A stretch of 64,000 bases of DNA from Pantoea allii (GTDB lineage: Bacteria; Pseudomonadota; Gammaproteobacteria; Enterobacterales; Enterobacteriaceae), in contig NZ_NTMH01000034.1 in the NCBI RefSeq assembly GCF_002307475.1, forward strand, positions 124,001 to 188,000, given 5' to 3'. Every line of letters starts with the position of its first letter. The first letter of the stretch is position 1. Below the pieces are notes generated by a model. It was given only the letters and a program-made list of their open reading frames with translations. It was not told the origin of the DNA and did no database searches. The position numbers were made by a program, and so were the translations under genes. This document shows, piece by piece, positions 41,404-52,037 of this stretch.

Positions 41404-41420
41404 GGCTGACGCATCACTGA

Positions 41421-41451
41421 AAAGCCCCGCCATCTGGCGGGGCTTTTTTTT
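41421..41451 (+). terminator. Intrinsic terminator after metK
   Basis: GCCCCGCC (41424-41431), loop ATCT, GGCGGGGC (41436-41443), then eight T. Lies 18 bases past the metK stop. Confidence 0.97.
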
Positions 41452-41540
41452 GCCTGTTCTGCTTCCTTTTCATGGCGTTTTTTCCTTCTGCACATTTTTT
41501 TAACTCAACTACACTTTCTTTCGTCTTGTAATCTGCTGAT

Positions 41541-41556
41541 GTGTTAACGCTTACAA
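41541..41556 (+). promoter_or_regulatory. Distal GalR/GalS-type operator upstream of galP
   Basis: GTGTTAACGCTTACAA matches the gal operator consensus GTGNAANCGNTTNCAC in most positions, with the CG centre preserved. It is about 290 bases before galP and 203 bases (centre to centre) from the second operator. Confidence 0.65.
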
Positions 41557-41743
41557 TTTGAAACGCTTTATATATCGGCTATTTAGGAATTTATCGCCGT
41601 AGTTATTCTTCTGAAAATGCGTTATTTTCAGCGTCATCTGATAGGCGTTAAACAGAACATTGTCAGAAACTTCGAGGGTGCTATACCTCACTGGTTACTT
41701 GACCTTTCTGGGTTGTAAATGCTGGATTTCAGGGTTTCAGCAA

Positions 41744-41759
41744 GTGTAAGCGATTACAT
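41744..41759 (+). promoter_or_regulatory. Proximal GalR/GalS-type operator upstream of galP
   Basis: GTGTAAGCGATTACAT fits GTGNAANCGNTTNCAC at all but the last position. It lies next to the CRP site and 83 bases before galP. Together with the distal site it could support repressor looping (inference). Confidence 0.8.
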
Positions 41760-41760
41760 C

Positions 41761-41780
41761 AATGTGATCGGGCTCACTTT
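41761..41780 (+). promoter_or_regulatory. CRP site upstream of galP
   Basis: TGTGA (41763-41767), six bases TCGGGC, then TCACT (41774-41778): one base from the symmetric CRP core TGTGA-N6-TCACA. It is directly beside the proximal gal operator. cAMP-CRP control of galP is known in E. coli. Confidence 0.8.
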
Positions 41781-41841
41781 TTGCTCAGTTAAGGTTTTTT
41801 AACATCGATAACAACAATGATGGATAATTTTGGAGGCAACC

Positions 41842-43233
41842 ATGCCTGGCAATTCACATAAAAGCAGAACCTCAAATAAGGCAATGACCTTATTTGTCTG
41901 CTTTCTGGCAGCCCTCGCAGGCCTGCTGTTTGGGTTGGATATCGGCGTTATTGCCGGTGCTCTGCCCTTTATCGCGAAGGACTTTAACGTCACTGCCCAT
42001 CAACAGGAGTGGATTGTCAGCTCCATGATGTTTGGTGCAGCGATCGGTGCCATCGGCAGCGGCTGGATGTCATCCCGTCTGGGCCGTAAGAAAAGCCTGA
42101 TGGCCGGTGCGATTCTGTTTGTTATTGGCTCACTCTGGTCAGCCATGGCACCGAACCCTGAAATGCTGATCAGCGCACGTGTGCTGTTGGGTCTGGCGGT
42201 AGGTATCGCCTCTTACACCGCGCCGCTTTATCTTTCAGAGATTGCCCCTGAAAAAATTCGCGGCAGCATGATCTCGCTGTACCAGTTGATGATCACCATC
42301 GGTATTCTGGGTGCTTATCTTTCCGATACGGCGTTCAGCTTTACAGGTAACTGGCGCTGGATGCTGGGCGTTATCACTATTCCTGCCCTGCTGCTGCTGG
42401 TTGGCGTGTTCTTCCTGCCTAACAGCCCACGCTGGCTGGCGGCGAAAGGCAACTTCCGCGATGCGCAACGCGTACTGGATCGCCTGCGTGATACCAGTGA
42501 GCAGGCAAAGCGCGAGCTGGATGAGATCCGTGAAAGCCTGAAGATCAAACAGTCAGGCTGGGGATTATTTACCAGTAGCAGCCACTTCCGTCGTGCGGTG
42601 TACCTGGGCATTCTGCTGCAGGTTATGCAACAGTTTACCGGCATGAACGTCATCATGTATTACGCACCGAAAATTTTTGAGATTGCAGGTTTCTCAAATA
42701 CCACCCAACAGATGTGGGGAACGGTGATTGTCGGCCTGGTTAACGTACTGGCAACCTTTATTGCTATCGGTCTGGTGGATCGCTGGGGCCGTAAGCCTAC
42801 CCTGATTCTGGGCTTCCTGGTCATGGCGGCCGGTATGGGCGTTCTTGGCACCATGCTGCATATGGGCATTCATTCGTCAGGCGCGCAGTACTTCGCGATT
42901 GGCATGCTGCTGATGTTTATCGTGGGCTTTGCCATGTCAGCCGGTCCGTTGATCTGGGTTCTGTGTTCTGAAATTCAGCCGCTGAAAGGACGCGATTTCG
43001 GTATCACCGTGTCAACGACCACCAACTGGATCGCCAACATGATTGTCGGCGCAACCTTCCTGACCATGCTGAATACGCTGGGCAATGCACCGACCTTCTG
43101 GGTTTACGGTCTGCTGAACGTCTTCTTCATCGTACTGACGGTTATGTTAATTCCCGAAACCAAAAACGTTTCGCTGGAGCACATTGAACGTAACCTGATG
43201 GCAGGTAAAAAGCTGCGCGACATCGGTCAGTAA
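41842..43233 (+). CDS. galP: Galactose/H+ symporter GalP
   Basis: MFS sugar porter importing galactose and glucose with protons. It has 463 residues (E. coli 464) and 12 membrane segments. Family motifs: [14 protein letters not shown] in TM1, [11 protein letters not shown] (loop 2-3), [34 protein letters not shown] (TM7, sugar contacts), [12 protein letters not shown] and [12 protein letters not shown] at the end. ATG 41842 follows TGGAGGCAACC. The 41404-41841 region upstream holds two gal operators and a CRP site. Confidence 0.97.
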   Translation: MPGNSHKSRTSNKAMTLFVCFLAALAGLLFGLDIGVIAGALPFIAKDFNVTAHQQEWIVSSMMFGAAIGAIGSGWMSSRLGRKKSLMAGAILFVIGSLWSAMAPNPEMLISARVLLGLAVGIASYTAPLYLSEIAPEKIRGSMISLYQLMITIGILGAYLSDTAFSFTGNWRWMLGVITIPALLLLVGVFFLPNSPRWLAAKGNFRDAQRVLDRLRDTSEQAKRELDEIRESLKIKQSGWGLFTSSSHFRRAVYLGILLQVMQQFTGMNVIMYYAPKIFEIAGFSNTTQQMWGTVIVGLVNVLATFIAIGLVDRWGRKPTLILGFLVMAAGMGVLGTMLHMGIHSSGAQYFAIGMLLMFIVGFAMSAGPLIWVLCSEIQPLKGRDFGITVSTTTNWIANMIVGATFLTMLNTLGNAPTFWVYGLLNVFFIVLTVMLIPETKNVSLEHIERNLMAGKKLRDIGQ

Positions 43234-43260
43234 GCCTCCGCTTTTCATGTGTATCCCACA

Positions 43261-43290
43261 GCCAGTCAGTGAAAACTGACTGGCTTTTTT
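43261..43290 (+). terminator. Intrinsic terminator after galP
   Basis: GCCAGTCAG (43261-43269), short loop TGAAAA, CTGACTGGC (43276-43284) and six T. It separates galP from the chemoreceptor gene. Confidence 0.96.
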
Positions 43291-43483
43291 GCTGGCGTTT
43301 TACCGGCGTTCTCTCTCGAAAAATCCCCCGCCTTATTATTGTCCAGCCATGGCTATTCGCCCGTAGTCACCGTCGCTGCTTCATTTTTCTTTCATTAAAG
43401 TCGAATAACAATACGCCGATAAATTAAATGACGTTTTCATTATAAAAATAATTTTTCAGACTTTACGTTTACCAGGAAATCAA

Positions 43484-45418
43484 ATGAACAGCACCAGCAT
43501 AAAAAAGACAATGAGCACCCGTGCTCAGATGCTGCTGGCCGGCGGAATGACGATTGTCGTGGGGTTTACTGCGACTATCGGATTACTTAGTTGGCAGTCA
43601 TCCAAAGAACAAAAATCCCTTGCTGCCGAATACCTGCAGCAAATTGCTGCCGGTCATGGCGGGCAAATCCAGCAAGAACTGACTCACGCGCTGGATGCCG
43701 CGCAAAATCTGGGACAAAGCCTGGCCGCTCTGCCTGCGGCGGGGATAACCGATCGCAAAGTTGCCGATAAGCTCATGGAATATGCGCTGCACAAAAACCC
43801 AGACTTTGTGTCGATGACCGTGGTGTTTGAACCCGATGCCTTTGACGGCCGCGATAGTGCCTTCGTCGGGCAGCAGGGCACGCCACCTGGTGGTCGCTAT
43901 GCCTGGTACATAGACCGGGACAAAGACGGCCGTTACAAAATGAATCCGGCACTGGATTATTTGCAGCCCGGTGCCGGAAATTACTATTTGCTGCCGAAGG
44001 AAACGCTAAAGGACACACTGATTGAGCCTTACAGCTTCGCTTATGATGGCGCAAAGCCAGCGTGGTTAACCTCGGTGGCAACGCCTGTCATGGTCAACGA
44101 CAAACTGAAAGTGGTGGTCAGTTCCGATATCCTGCTGTCCGCCATCCAGAAAAAGGTCAATCAAATCAAACCCTGGCAGGGAACCGGCTATGCGCTGCTG
44201 CTCTCGAATAGCGGCAACGTGATTTCCTCCCCCGATGCAGGTGAAGCCGGTAAAAAATGGCAGGGCAATGCAAACGGCTATCGTACGGCAGTGACAGAGC
44301 AGTACGATCCCGTCCTGAAAGAAAAAGCCATGTATACCTGGTACCCAATAAGCGTGGGCAACAGCACTAAACCCTGGTATGTCGGGATTGTCGCACCGGT
44401 CAGCCAGGTGATGGCGGCGGCTGACCAGCAGCTTTACTGGGCTATAGCGTTGATGATAATCAGTGTTCTGTCCGTAGGGGCCGTGTTGGGACTGTTATTC
44501 AACCGTAAAGTAATGCGTCCGCTGGGCGGTGAACCCGCAGAGGCGGCGCGCATTGCGCTGGCGGTTGCTGAGGGCCGGTTAAACAACGGCATTCAGGTGG
44601 CGCCAGGCGACAGCAGCAGCCTGTTTTATGCTTTACACACCATGCAGGCACAGTTACAGAGTATCGTGGGTCAAATCAAAGACGCCAGCACCTCGGTCCA
44701 GCAGGGTGCGGGCGAGATTGCCAGTGCGAACCTCAATCTCGCCTCACGCACCGAGGAACAGGCGGCGGCGCTGGAGCAGACTGCCGCGAGCATGGAGCAG
44801 ATTAGCGCCGCCATTCGCATGAATGCGGACAATGCACAGCAGGCAACGGGCCTGACCGAAAATGCCACGCGTATCGCCAGCCGGGGAGAAACCCTGGTGG
44901 ATCAGGTGGTAACGACCATGGCCCAGATCGATGAAAGCTCAAAGAGAATCGGTGATATCACCACGCTGATTAACAGCATCGCGTTCCAGACCAACATTCT
45001 GGCACTCAACGCCGCCGTCGAAGCGGCTCGCGCCGGAGAACAGGGGCGCGGCTTTGCTGTGGTGGCCTCTGAAGTGCGTAATCTGGCTCAGCGGACGACC
45101 AGCGCCGTGAAAGATATCTCCGCCCTGATTGAAGCGTCCGCCGTGCGGGTCGAAAATGGTGTTGTACTGGTCAACGATGCGGGCAAAACCATGCATGAGA
45201 TGACGACTGCCGTTTCATCCGTGCAGCATATCATCGGCGAAATCGTTGCCGCCTCCGATGAGCAAGCTCGCGGCATTGCGCAAGTGACCATCGCCGTCAA
45301 CGAAATGGATGGGACCACGCAGCAGAATGCCGCGCTGGTTCAGCAGATGTCAGCCGCGTCGAGTTCTCTTGAGGACCAGGCCCGGCAACTGGCGCAGACG
45401 GTTAAGCAGTTTCATTAA
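43484..45418 (+). CDS. Methyl-accepting chemotaxis protein
   Basis: Inner-membrane chemoreceptor of 644 residues; ligand unknown. TM1 is about residues 15-37, a periplasmic dCache-like sensor spans about 40-310 ([36 protein letters not shown]), and TM2 about 317-339. A HAMP-like segment with [14 protein letters not shown] and a signalling domain follow; the hairpin tip with [20 protein letters not shown] and [17 protein letters not shown] lies at 498-537. It lacks the C-terminal NWETF-type pentapeptide that tethers CheR/CheB, ending VKQFH. Own promoter likely (galP terminator upstream). E. coli K-12 has no gene at this position. Confidence 0.93.
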   Translation: MNSTSIKKTMSTRAQMLLAGGMTIVVGFTATIGLLSWQSSKEQKSLAAEYLQQIAAGHGGQIQQELTHALDAAQNLGQSLAALPAAGITDRKVADKLMEYALHKNPDFVSMTVVFEPDAFDGRDSAFVGQQGTPPGGRYAWYIDRDKDGRYKMNPALDYLQPGAGNYYLLPKETLKDTLIEPYSFAYDGAKPAWLTSVATPVMVNDKLKVVVSSDILLSAIQKKVNQIKPWQGTGYALLLSNSGNVISSPDAGEAGKKWQGNANGYRTAVTEQYDPVLKEKAMYTWYPISVGNSTKPWYVGIVAPVSQVMAAADQQLYWAIALMIISVLSVGAVLGLLFNRKVMRPLGGEPAEAARIALAVAEGRLNNGIQVAPGDSSSLFYALHTMQAQLQSIVGQIKDASTSVQQGAGEIASANLNLASRTEEQAAALEQTAASMEQISAAIRMNADNAQQATGLTENATRIASRGETLVDQVVTTMAQIDESSKRIGDITTLINSIAFQTNILALNAAVEAARAGEQGRGFAVVASEVRNLAQRTTSAVKDISALIEASAVRVENGVVLVNDAGKTMHEMTTAVSSVQHIIGEIVAASDEQARGIAQVTIAVNEMDGTTQQNAALVQQMSAASSSLEDQARQLAQTVKQFH

Positions 45419-45508
45419 AAAGCGGGTTGAGCCGGTCGGCCAGCATACCTTTTTGCAGGCGGTGTATTGCTGTTGAGTTCCTCGCCTGCGCCGCTTATGC
45501 TGAGCGCC

Positions 45509-46021
45509 ATGAAAACAGCCCGCCTTCCCATTGCCCTGCAACAAGCCGTTATGCGCGCCCTGCGTAGCGCGCTTGAGCGGGCCAATGAAAAGCTTGAACG
45601 CCATTATCCTGAGCCAACGCTGGTTTATCAGCAGCGTGGCACCGCCGCCGGCACGGCCTGGCTGGAAAAATGGGAAATTCGCCTCAATCCCGTCCTGCTG
45701 ATGGAAAATCAGCAGGCCTTTATTGAAGAAGTTGTTCCCCATGAGCTGGCCCATTTGCTGGTGTGGAAAACCTTTGGCCGCGTCGCGCCCCATGGCAAAG
45801 AGTGGAAATGGATGATGGAGAGCGTTCTGGGCGTGCCGGCACGGCGCACCCATCAGTTTGAAGTCGAGTCAGTGCGCAGCCGCACTTTTGCTTATCGCTG
45901 CCAGTGTCAGCAGCATCAGCTTACCGTGCGTCGCCATAACCGCGTGCTCCGAGGCGAAAGCGAGTACCGCTGCGTGCACTGCGGTAGCCTGTTGAAAGCC
46001 GACGTGTCTCCCCTCTCCTGA
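45509..46021 (+). CDS. sprT: SprT family zinc protein
   Basis: Cytoplasmic protein with a predicted metalloprotease (SprT-like) fold; physiological role in enterobacteria unclear. It has 170 residues (E. coli 165). The HExxH motif is HELAH (in [16 protein letters not shown]), the third-ligand region is [11 protein letters not shown], and a C-terminal zinc ribbon has CQCQQHQ and CVHCGSL. ATG 45509 ([16 protein letters not shown]) corresponds to E. coli; the longer frame from 45467 is not conserved. It is upstream of endA as in E. coli. Confidence 0.94.
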   Translation: MKTARLPIALQQAVMRALRSALERANEKLERHYPEPTLVYQQRGTAAGTAWLEKWEIRLNPVLLMENQQAFIEEVVPHELAHLLVWKTFGRVAPHGKEWKWMMESVLGVPARRTHQFEVESVRSRTFAYRCQCQQHQLTVRRHNRVLRGESEYRCVHCGSLLKADVSPLS

Positions 46022-46096
46022 ACGGATTCTCATTCCGCCTGCGCCCGCATTCTGGTACCCTGCCGCCCTTTTAAGGATCAGGGGTAAAACTGGAAT

Positions 46097-46804
46097 ATGT
46101 CTCGCAAATTAATCATAACCACGGCGCTGTTACTGGCATCTTTTAACAGCCAGGCCCTTAACCTCAATAACTATCATCAAAATAATTTTCAGCAGGCCAA
46201 AGCCTTCGCCGCAGAGATTAACCAGGATGCGCCAGGCAGCTTTTATTGTGGCTGTAAGATTAGCTGGCACGGAAAAAAGGGCGAGCCTGACCTGAACAGT
46301 TGTGGTTACCAGCCGCGCAAAAATGCCAACCGCGCCGCGCGTATTGAGTGGGAACATGTGATGCCTGCCTGGGAGTTCGGTCATCAACGTCAGTGCTGGC
46401 AGAATGGCGGCCGCAAAAATTGCAGTAAAGATGCCGACTACCGCCGTATCGAAACCGACCTGCACAATCTGCAGCCGGCCATCGGTGAGGTGAATGGTGA
46501 CCGCGGCAACTACGCTTACAGCCAGTGGAACGGCACTGAAAAGCAGTACGGCCAGTGCACCATGCAAATTGATTTTAAAAACAAGCAGGCGCAGCCGCCA
46601 GAGCGGGCTCGCGGCGCAATCGCCCGCACTTACTTCTACATGCGTGACCAGTATCATCTGCGCCTGTCGCGTCAACAAACCCAGTTATTCACGGCCTGGG
46701 ACAAGCTCTATCCGGTGAGCAAATGGGAATGTGAGCGCGACCAGCGCATCGCGCGTGTACAGGGGAATCATAATCCTTATGTGCTCGAGGCTTGCAAGCG
46801 TTAA
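46097..46804 (+). CDS. endA: Endonuclease I (periplasmic)
   Basis: Secreted non-specific endonuclease that cuts double-stranded DNA. The 235 residues match E. coli EndA. A signal peptide [20 protein letters not shown] precedes the mature LNLNNYHQ. The nuclease signature has [11 protein letters not shown] with the catalytic His, [18 protein letters not shown] with metal-ligand Asn, and several Cys pairs (YCGCK, SCGY, QCW, NCS). It lies 75 bases after sprT and is followed by a weak hairpin. Confidence 0.97.
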   Translation: MSRKLIITTALLLASFNSQALNLNNYHQNNFQQAKAFAAEINQDAPGSFYCGCKISWHGKKGEPDLNSCGYQPRKNANRAARIEWEHVMPAWEFGHQRQCWQNGGRKNCSKDADYRRIETDLHNLQPAIGEVNGDRGNYAYSQWNGTEKQYGQCTMQIDFKNKQAQPPERARGAIARTYFYMRDQYHLRLSRQQTQLFTAWDKLYPVSKWECERDQRIARVQGNHNPYVLEACKR

Positions 46805-46837
46805 AATCCCTGCCCTAAACTAACGGTTTCACCGCCC

Positions 46838-46861
46838 CGCCGCGTTAATCCCGCGGCGTTT
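46838..46861 (+). terminator. Weak hairpin terminator between endA and rsmE
   Basis: CGCCGCG (46838-46844) pairs with CGCGGCG (46852-46858), followed by only three T. Partial read-through into rsmE is likely. Confidence 0.5.
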
Positions 46862-46877
46862 AGCTCTCAGGGACCTT

Positions 46878-47609
46878 ATGCGCATACCTCGCATTTATCA
46901 CGCACAGCCTGTTCACGTTGGCAGTGAAATTACGCTGGACGACGACGCCGCCAACCATGTAGGCCGCGTGCTCCGTATGACCAGTGGGCAGCATGTAGAA
47001 CTGTTTGATGGCAGTAATCTGACTTTCGCAGCAGAAATCACGCATGTTGATAAAAAACGTGTAAAAGTATCCATCACGGCAAGCCAGGAAGACGATCGCG
47101 AATCACCGCTTTATCTGCATCTCGGTCAGGTGATGTCTCGCGGCGAAAAAATGGAATTTACTATTCAGAAATCGATCGAACTGGGTGTAAATGTCATTAC
47201 GCCGCTGTTTTCTGAACGCTGTGGTGTCAAACTGGATGCCGAACGTCTGGCAAAAAAAATTCAGCAATGGCAAAAAATTGCCATTGCTGCCTGCGAACAG
47301 TGTGGTCGTAACCGGATACCTGAAATCCGCCCGGCCATGACGCTGGAAGCCTGGTGCAGTGAAGCAGAAAGTGGGTTAAAACTAAATCTGCATCCGCGCG
47401 CCAGCCACAGCATCAATACGTTGCCCCAGCCGGTCGAACGTATCCGCCTGTTGATTGGTCCGGAAGGTGGGCTGTCAACAGATGAAATTGCCATGACGGC
47501 GCAGCATGGTTTTACCGATATTCTGCTTGGCCCACGGGTTTTACGCACCGAAACCACGGCACTGACCGCCATCACGGCACTTCAGGTGAGGTTTGGTGAC
47601 CTGGGTTAA
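46878..47609 (+). CDS. rsmE: 16S rRNA m3U1498 methyltransferase
   Basis: SPOUT-class enzyme that methylates U1498 of 16S rRNA using SAM. It has 243 residues, equal to E. coli. A PUA-like N-terminal domain ([20 protein letters not shown]) is followed by the knotted SAM domain with [14 protein letters not shown] and [17 protein letters not shown]. It starts at ATG 46878 after CAGGGACCTT. It precedes gshB as in E. coli. Confidence 0.97.
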   Translation: MRIPRIYHAQPVHVGSEITLDDDAANHVGRVLRMTSGQHVELFDGSNLTFAAEITHVDKKRVKVSITASQEDDRESPLYLHLGQVMSRGEKMEFTIQKSIELGVNVITPLFSERCGVKLDAERLAKKIQQWQKIAIAACEQCGRNRIPEIRPAMTLEAWCSEAESGLKLNLHPRASHSINTLPQPVERIRLLIGPEGGLSTDEIAMTAQHGFTDILLGPRVLRTETTALTAITALQVRFGDLG

Positions 47610-47724
47610 GCGATACTTTTAGCTTCATCGGGTCGCGCTCAGCACAAACCGCGTCCTGACTGTTCAGCCCCTTTTCGCCCGAACGGAACGAGACGGTAAT
47701 CCCCGCCTCCTTCAGGAGATAATA

Positions 47725-48669
47725 ATGATCAAGCTTGGCATCGTGATGGACCCGATCTCATCCATCAACATTAAGAAAGACTCCAGCTTTGCAATGCTGC
47801 TGGAAGCACAGCGCCGTGGTTACGAAATTCACTACATGGAGATGAACGATCTCTCCCTGCGCGGTGGCGTGGCTTTCGCCCGCACTCGCCTGCTCAGCGT
47901 GGAACAGAATGCCGAAAGCTGGTATCAGTTTGGCAGCGAGCAGGTGATTAAACTGGCTGATCTGAACGTCGTGTTGATGCGAAAAGATCCGCCATTCGAC
48001 ACCGAATTTATCTACTGCACCTATATCCTGGAGCGCGCAGAAGAACAGGGCACGCTGATCGTTAACAAGCCGCAAAGCCTGCGCGATTGTAACGAAAAAC
48101 TGTATACCGCCTGGTTCGCAGAATTCACGCCAGATACGCTGGTCACCCGCTCTAAGCAACAGCTGCGGGCGTTCTGGCAGGAGCATGGCGATGTCATTAT
48201 GAAGCCGCTGGACGGCATGGGCGGCGCGTCCATTTTCCGCGTGAAGCAGGACGACCCGAATTTCGGTGTTATCGCAGAAACCCTGACTGAACATGAAAGC
48301 CGTTACTGCATGGCGCAAAATTACCTGCCGGCGATCAAAGACGGTGATAAGCGCGTTCTGGTGGTCGATGGCGAACCGGTTCCCTATTGCCTGGCGCGTA
48401 TTCCGCAGGGGGGAGAAACCCGCGGTAACCTGGCGGCTGGCGGACGCGGCGAAGCTCGCCCGCTGAGCGAAAGCGACTGGGAAATTGCCCGCCGTGTCGG
48501 CCCTGCCCTGAAGGCCAAAGGCCTGATTTTTGTCGGGCTCGACATTATTGGTGATAGACTGACTGAAGTTAACGTGACCAGCCCGACATGCATTCGTGAA
48601 ATCGAGGCCGCGTTCCCTGTCTCCATCACCGGTATGCTGATGGACGCCATCGAGAAGCGCCTGGGCTGA
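47725..48669 (+). CDS. gshB: Glutathione synthetase
   Basis: ATP-grasp ligase adding glycine to gamma-glutamylcysteine. It has 314 residues (E. coli 316). The N-terminal [20 protein letters not shown] is typical; ATP-grasp elements are [36 protein letters not shown] and [21 protein letters not shown] 47725 follows AGGAGATAAT. It is upstream of yqgE and ruvX, the conserved order. Confidence 0.98.
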   Translation: MIKLGIVMDPISSINIKKDSSFAMLLEAQRRGYEIHYMEMNDLSLRGGVAFARTRLLSVEQNAESWYQFGSEQVIKLADLNVVLMRKDPPFDTEFIYCTYILERAEEQGTLIVNKPQSLRDCNEKLYTAWFAEFTPDTLVTRSKQQLRAFWQEHGDVIMKPLDGMGGASIFRVKQDDPNFGVIAETLTEHESRYCMAQNYLPAIKDGDKRVLVVDGEPVPYCLARIPQGGETRGNLAAGGRGEARPLSESDWEIARRVGPALKAKGLIFVGLDIIGDRLTEVNVTSPTCIREIEAAFPVSITGMLMDAIEKRLG

Positions 48670-48754
48670 GCATAACGCTGGGGCCATGCTCCGTGATCAA
48701 CCCAACACCGGTGCAGATGTCACGCACCGGTTATCTTTGGTAAAGCATGTGAGA

Positions 48755-49318
48755 ATGAATTTACAGCATCACTTTTTAATTGCCATGCCATCGTTGCAAG
48801 ATCCCTTTTTCAAACGTTCTGTGGTCTACATTTGCGAGCATAACGAAGAAGGGGCAATGGGGCTGATTATCAATAAGCCGATGGAAAACCTGACGGTTGA
48901 CGGCATTCTGAAAAAGCTCAAGATCGCCGAAGAAAACCGCGACCCGGCAATCAATCTTGATAAACCGGTGTTCAGCGGTGGTCCGCTGGCAGAAGATCGC
49001 GGCTTTATTCTGCATTCGGCACAGCGAACCTTTACCTCCAGCATTCGCGTCTCAGACAACACCGTGATTACCACCTCACGCGACGTTCTGGAAGCGATTG
49101 GCACGGCCTCACAGCCCGATCATGTGCTGGTCGCGCTGGGTTATTGTGCCTGGGAAAAAGACCAGCTTGAAAACGAGCTGATGGAAAACGCCTGGCTGAC
49201 CACACCGGCTAACAGCAACATCCTGTTTCAGACGCCGATCTCTGAGCGCTGGCGTGAAGCCGCACGCAGCATTGGCGTTGATATTCACAATATGGCCAGC
49301 GATGCAGGTCACGCCTGA
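48755..49318 (+). CDS. yqgE: UPF0301 (DUF179) protein YqgE
   Basis: Conserved protein of 187 residues whose biochemical function is not established. It matches E. coli Yqg[56 protein letters not shown] and [17 protein letters not shown]. The family start is at 48755; the frame is open from 48686 but without homology. Its stop overlaps the ruvX start by one base (TGATG), so the two are translationally coupled. Confidence 0.95.
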   Translation: MNLQHHFLIAMPSLQDPFFKRSVVYICEHNEEGAMGLIINKPMENLTVDGILKKLKIAEENRDPAINLDKPVFSGGPLAEDRGFILHSAQRTFTSSIRVSDNTVITTSRDVLEAIGTASQPDHVLVALGYCAWEKDQLENELMENAWLTTPANSNILFQTPISERWREAARSIGVDIHNMASDAGHA

Positions 49319-49734
49319 TGAATACACAAACGTTGTTAGGTTTTGACTTCGGCACCAAAAGTATCGGCGTCGCGGTGGGACAACAGCTGACGGGCAATGC
49401 CCGCCCGTTGAGTGCGCTCAAGGCGCAGGATGGCACGCCTGACTGGCTGCAAATCGAAAAACTGCTCAAAGAGTGGCAGCCTGATTTTGTGGTGGTGGGA
49501 TTACCGTTAAATATGGACGGCACTGAACAGCCTTTGACCGCGCGCGCGCGCAAGTTTGCTAACCGCCTGCATGGTCGTTTCGGCATTCGCGTGGAGCTGC
49601 AGGATGAGCGCCTCAGCACCGTCGAAGCGCGAGCCGATCTGTTTGAACGGGGCGGTTATCGTGCGCTGAACAAAGGATCAGTGGATTCACAGTCAGCGGC
49701 AATTATCCTGCAGGACTGGTTTGAAACCCATTAA
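49318..49734 (+). CDS. ruvX: Putative Holliday junction resolvase / pre-16S rRNA nuclease YqgF
   Basis: RNase H-fold protein of 138 residues required for 16S rRNA 5'-end maturation in E. coli and proposed earlier as a Holliday junction resolvase. The fold motifs are [18 protein letters not shown] (first Asp), [18 protein letters not shown] and [12 protein letters not shown] (Glu); the last Asp is in [13 protein letters not shown]. It follows yqgE with a TGATG overlap and ends 4 bases inside convergent yggR. Confidence 0.96.
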   Translation: MNTQTLLGFDFGTKSIGVAVGQQLTGNARPLSALKAQDGTPDWLQIEKLLKEWQPDFVVVGLPLNMDGTEQPLTARARKFANRLHGRFGIRVELQDERLSTVEARADLFERGGYRALNKGSVDSQSAAIILQDWFETH

Positions 49735-50726
49735 GCAATAACGCCTTCGGCCTGACGGGCCAGACGGCTCTGCTCAAACGTTTGCATTCCGGCCTGAGCG
49801 CCGGTTTGCAAAATGGCAGGAATCTGGTGCATTTTGCCTTCCCGAATCAGGTTGATGACCGCACTGGTCGTAATCAGCACCTCAAACAGCCCGACTCTTT
49901 TCTCATCGATGGCAGAAACCAGCTGCTGCGCGATTACCGCTTTCAGGCTGCCCGCCAGTTGCGTGCGTATCAGATTCTTTTCATCTGCAGGAAACACATC
50001 CACCAGCCTGTCCACCGCCTGAACCGCGCCGCGCGTATGCAAGGTTGCCAGCACCAGATGTCCGGTTTCTGCGGCGGTCAGTGCCTGACGAATGGTGTCA
50101 CTGTCGCGTAGTTCACCCAGCATAATCACGTCAGGATCTTCCCGTAAAGCCGCTTTCAGGCCCAGACTAAACGACCGGCAATGCAACCCGACTTCGCGCT
50201 GTTGAATCAGGGATTGCTGGCTGTGATGAATAAACTCAATCGGATCTTCCAGCGTCAGAATATGCCGCGCCTGCAGGCGGTTAATGGCATCGACCATAGC
50301 CGCCAGCGTGGTCGATTTACCACTGCCGGTTGCGCCGGTAATCAAAATCAGCCCGTCCTGTTTATTCAGTAAGGTCGGCACCACCTCCGGCAGGCGCAAC
50401 GCTGCCAGCGTGGAGCAATGGCTGGCAATAATACGCAACGCCAGTGACAGCCCGTTACGCTGCCTAAACAGATTGGCGCGGAGGCGTTGTCCATTCACCA
50501 GGGTTAACGCAAAATCCAGTTGCCCTTCTTGCTTCAGCTGCGCCTGCTGTTCAGTGTCCAGCCATGCCGAGGTAAACCGCGCCATCCAGTCAGCAGACAG
50601 GACAGGCTGGTCGGGAAGCGTTTCAAGCCTGCCCTGACGGCGCCAGTACGGCAAATGTCCGTTACAAAGGTGCAGATCGGCGGCGTTATGCTTTACACTA
50701 AGCGCCACTATTTCATCCAAATCCAT
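49731..50726 (-). CDS. yggR: PilT-like ATPase YggR
   Basis: GspE/PilT-family secretion ATPase of 331 residues, no pilus genes nearby. Walker A is GATGSGKST (131-139), the Asp box is [11 protein letters not shown], Walker B is [18 protein letters not shown] and the His box is [20 protein letters not shown]. PilT-type length suggests a retraction-like motor, but its target in enterobacteria is unknown. It is divergent from yggS with only 15 bases between start codons, and convergent with ruvX. Confidence 0.93.
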   Translation of the reverse strand: MDLDEIVALSVKHNAADLHLCNGHLPYWRRQGRLETLPDQPVLSADWMARFTSAWLDTEQQAQLKQEGQLDFALTLVNGQRLRANLFRQRNGLSLALRIIASHCSTLAALRLPEVVPTLLNKQDGLILITGATGSGKSTTLAAMVDAINRLQARHILTLEDPIEFIHHSQQSLIQQREVGLHCRSFSLGLKAALREDPDVIMLGELRDSDTIRQALTAAETGHLVLATLHTRGAVQAVDRLVDVFPADEKNLIRTQLAGSLKAVIAQQLVSAIDEKRVGLFEVLITTSAVINLIREGKMHQIPAILQTGAQAGMQTFEQSRLARQAEGVIA

Positions 50727-50741
50727 TTTGATCTCCAGACT

Positions 50742-51449
50742 ATGACTTCAATCCAGCACAACCTACAGCAAGTCCGTCAGCGAATCGCTGCTGCTGCAAC
50801 CCGTTGCGGCCGGGCACCAGAAGAAATTACGTTACTTGCAGTAAGCAAAACGAAGCCTGCGAGCGCGGTCGAAGAAGCCGCAGCGGCGGGTCAGATTGAT
50901 TTTGGTGAGAATTACGTTCAGGAAGGGGTCGAAAAAATTCAGTCCCTGGCCTCACATCCTGGATTGATATGGCATTTCATTGGTCCCCTGCAGTCCAATA
51001 AAAGCCGACTGGTAGCCGAACATTTTGCCTGGTGCCACACCGTCGATCGCCAGAAGATCGCCCAGCGGCTCAACGATCAGCGGCCTGAACATCTGCCGCC
51101 GCTCAATGTCTTAATTCAGGTAAATATCAGTGACGAAAACAGCAAATCTGGCATCATGCTGGATGCGGTTGCCGAACTGGCTCAGGAGATTACCGCCATG
51201 CCGCGTTTGCGGTTGCGCGGGCTGATGGCGATTCCGGCACCCGAACAGGATTATCAGCGACAGCTGGCGGTATGTCAGCAAATGGCTGATGCATTTCACC
51301 AGCTAAAACAGCAATATAGTGATGTTGACACCCTTTCACTGGGGATGAGCGATGACATGGAGGCGGCCATCGCCGCTGGCAGTACTCTGGTGCGCATTGG
51401 CACCGCTATATTTGGCGCGCGTGATTACACACAACCTTCACAACAATAA
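50742..51449 (+). CDS. yggS: PLP homeostasis protein YggS
   Basis: COG0325 PLP-binding barrel protein that keeps pyridoxal phosphate pools in balance; no catalytic activity known. It has 235 residues. The PLP Lys36 is in LLAVSKTKPA; IDFGENYVQEGVEKIQ, WHFIGPLQSNKSR and LSLGMSDDMEAAIAAGSTLV are the family blocks. ATG 50742 is the homologous start; the frame is open far upstream, antisense to yggR. Followed by yggT and rdgB. Confidence 0.96.
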   Translation: MTSIQHNLQQVRQRIAAAATRCGRAPEEITLLAVSKTKPASAVEEAAAAGQIDFGENYVQEGVEKIQSLASHPGLIWHFIGPLQSNKSRLVAEHFAWCHTVDRQKIAQRLNDQRPEHLPPLNVLIQVNISDENSKSGIMLDAVAELAQEITAMPRLRLRGLMAIPAPEQDYQRQLAVCQQMADAFHQLKQQYSDVDTLSLGMSDDMEAAIAAGSTLVRIGTAIFGARDYTQPSQQ

Positions 51450-51461
51450 TTGAGGAACTTC

Positions 51462-52016
51462 ATGTTAACAATGACGTTTTTAGTAAAAACGATAATCGAT
51501 CTCTACGTCATGGTGCTGCTGCTGCGCATCTGGATGCAGTGGTCACGTTGTGATTTTTATAATCCGCTTGCCCAGTTTGTGGTGAAGATTACTCAGCCGA
51601 TTGTGAAACCCTTACGTCGTATCCTGCCTGCACTGGGTCCGATCGATACGGCATCTCTGTTGTTAGCCTTTGTACTGACAACGCTTAAATACCCGCTTCT
51701 GCTGCTCATCCAGGTCGGCGTGTTCTCTGTCGATCCCACCAATTTGCTGGTTGGGCTGCTGTCGTTGCTGAAATCTGCCGGCTATTTGGTGTTCTGGGTG
51801 ATTATCATTCGCTCCCTGATGAGCTGGATCAGCCAGGGCCGCGGTGCGATGGACTTCGTGCTGATCCAACTGACCGAGCCATTAATGGCGCCGATTCGCC
51901 GCATTCTCCCTGCCATGGGCGGCATCGACTTCTCAGCCATGATTGTGATTCTGGTGCTGTATGCCCTGAATTTCCTTGGCATGGATCTGTTCCCGGGTCT
52001 CTGGTATTTGCTGTAA
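51462..52016 (+). CDS. yggT: YggT family membrane protein
   Basis: Inner-membrane protein of 184 residues built from two YGGT domains, each with two hydrophobic helices; it has been tied to osmotic or pH adaptation in some bacteria. The repeated motifs are NPLAQFVVKITQPIVKPLRR and FVLIQLTEPLMAPIRRILP, showing the internal duplication. ATG 51462 follows GAGGAACTTC. It lies directly before rdgB: the small gene yggU, present between them in E. coli, is absent. Confidence 0.94.
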   Translation: MLTMTFLVKTIIDLYVMVLLLRIWMQWSRCDFYNPLAQFVVKITQPIVKPLRRILPALGPIDTASLLLAFVLTTLKYPLLLLIQVGVFSVDPTNLLVGLLSLLKSAGYLVFWVIIIRSLMSWISQGRGAMDFVLIQLTEPLMAPIRRILPAMGGIDFSAMIVILVLYALNFLGMDLFPGLWYLL

Positions 52017-52037
52017 ATGAATCAAACTGGAACTGTT

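Noticed and set aside
49731-50726. Type IV pilus locus
   Set aside because: yggR is a lone PilT-like ATPase in conserved enterobacterial context; no pilin or platform gene is near.
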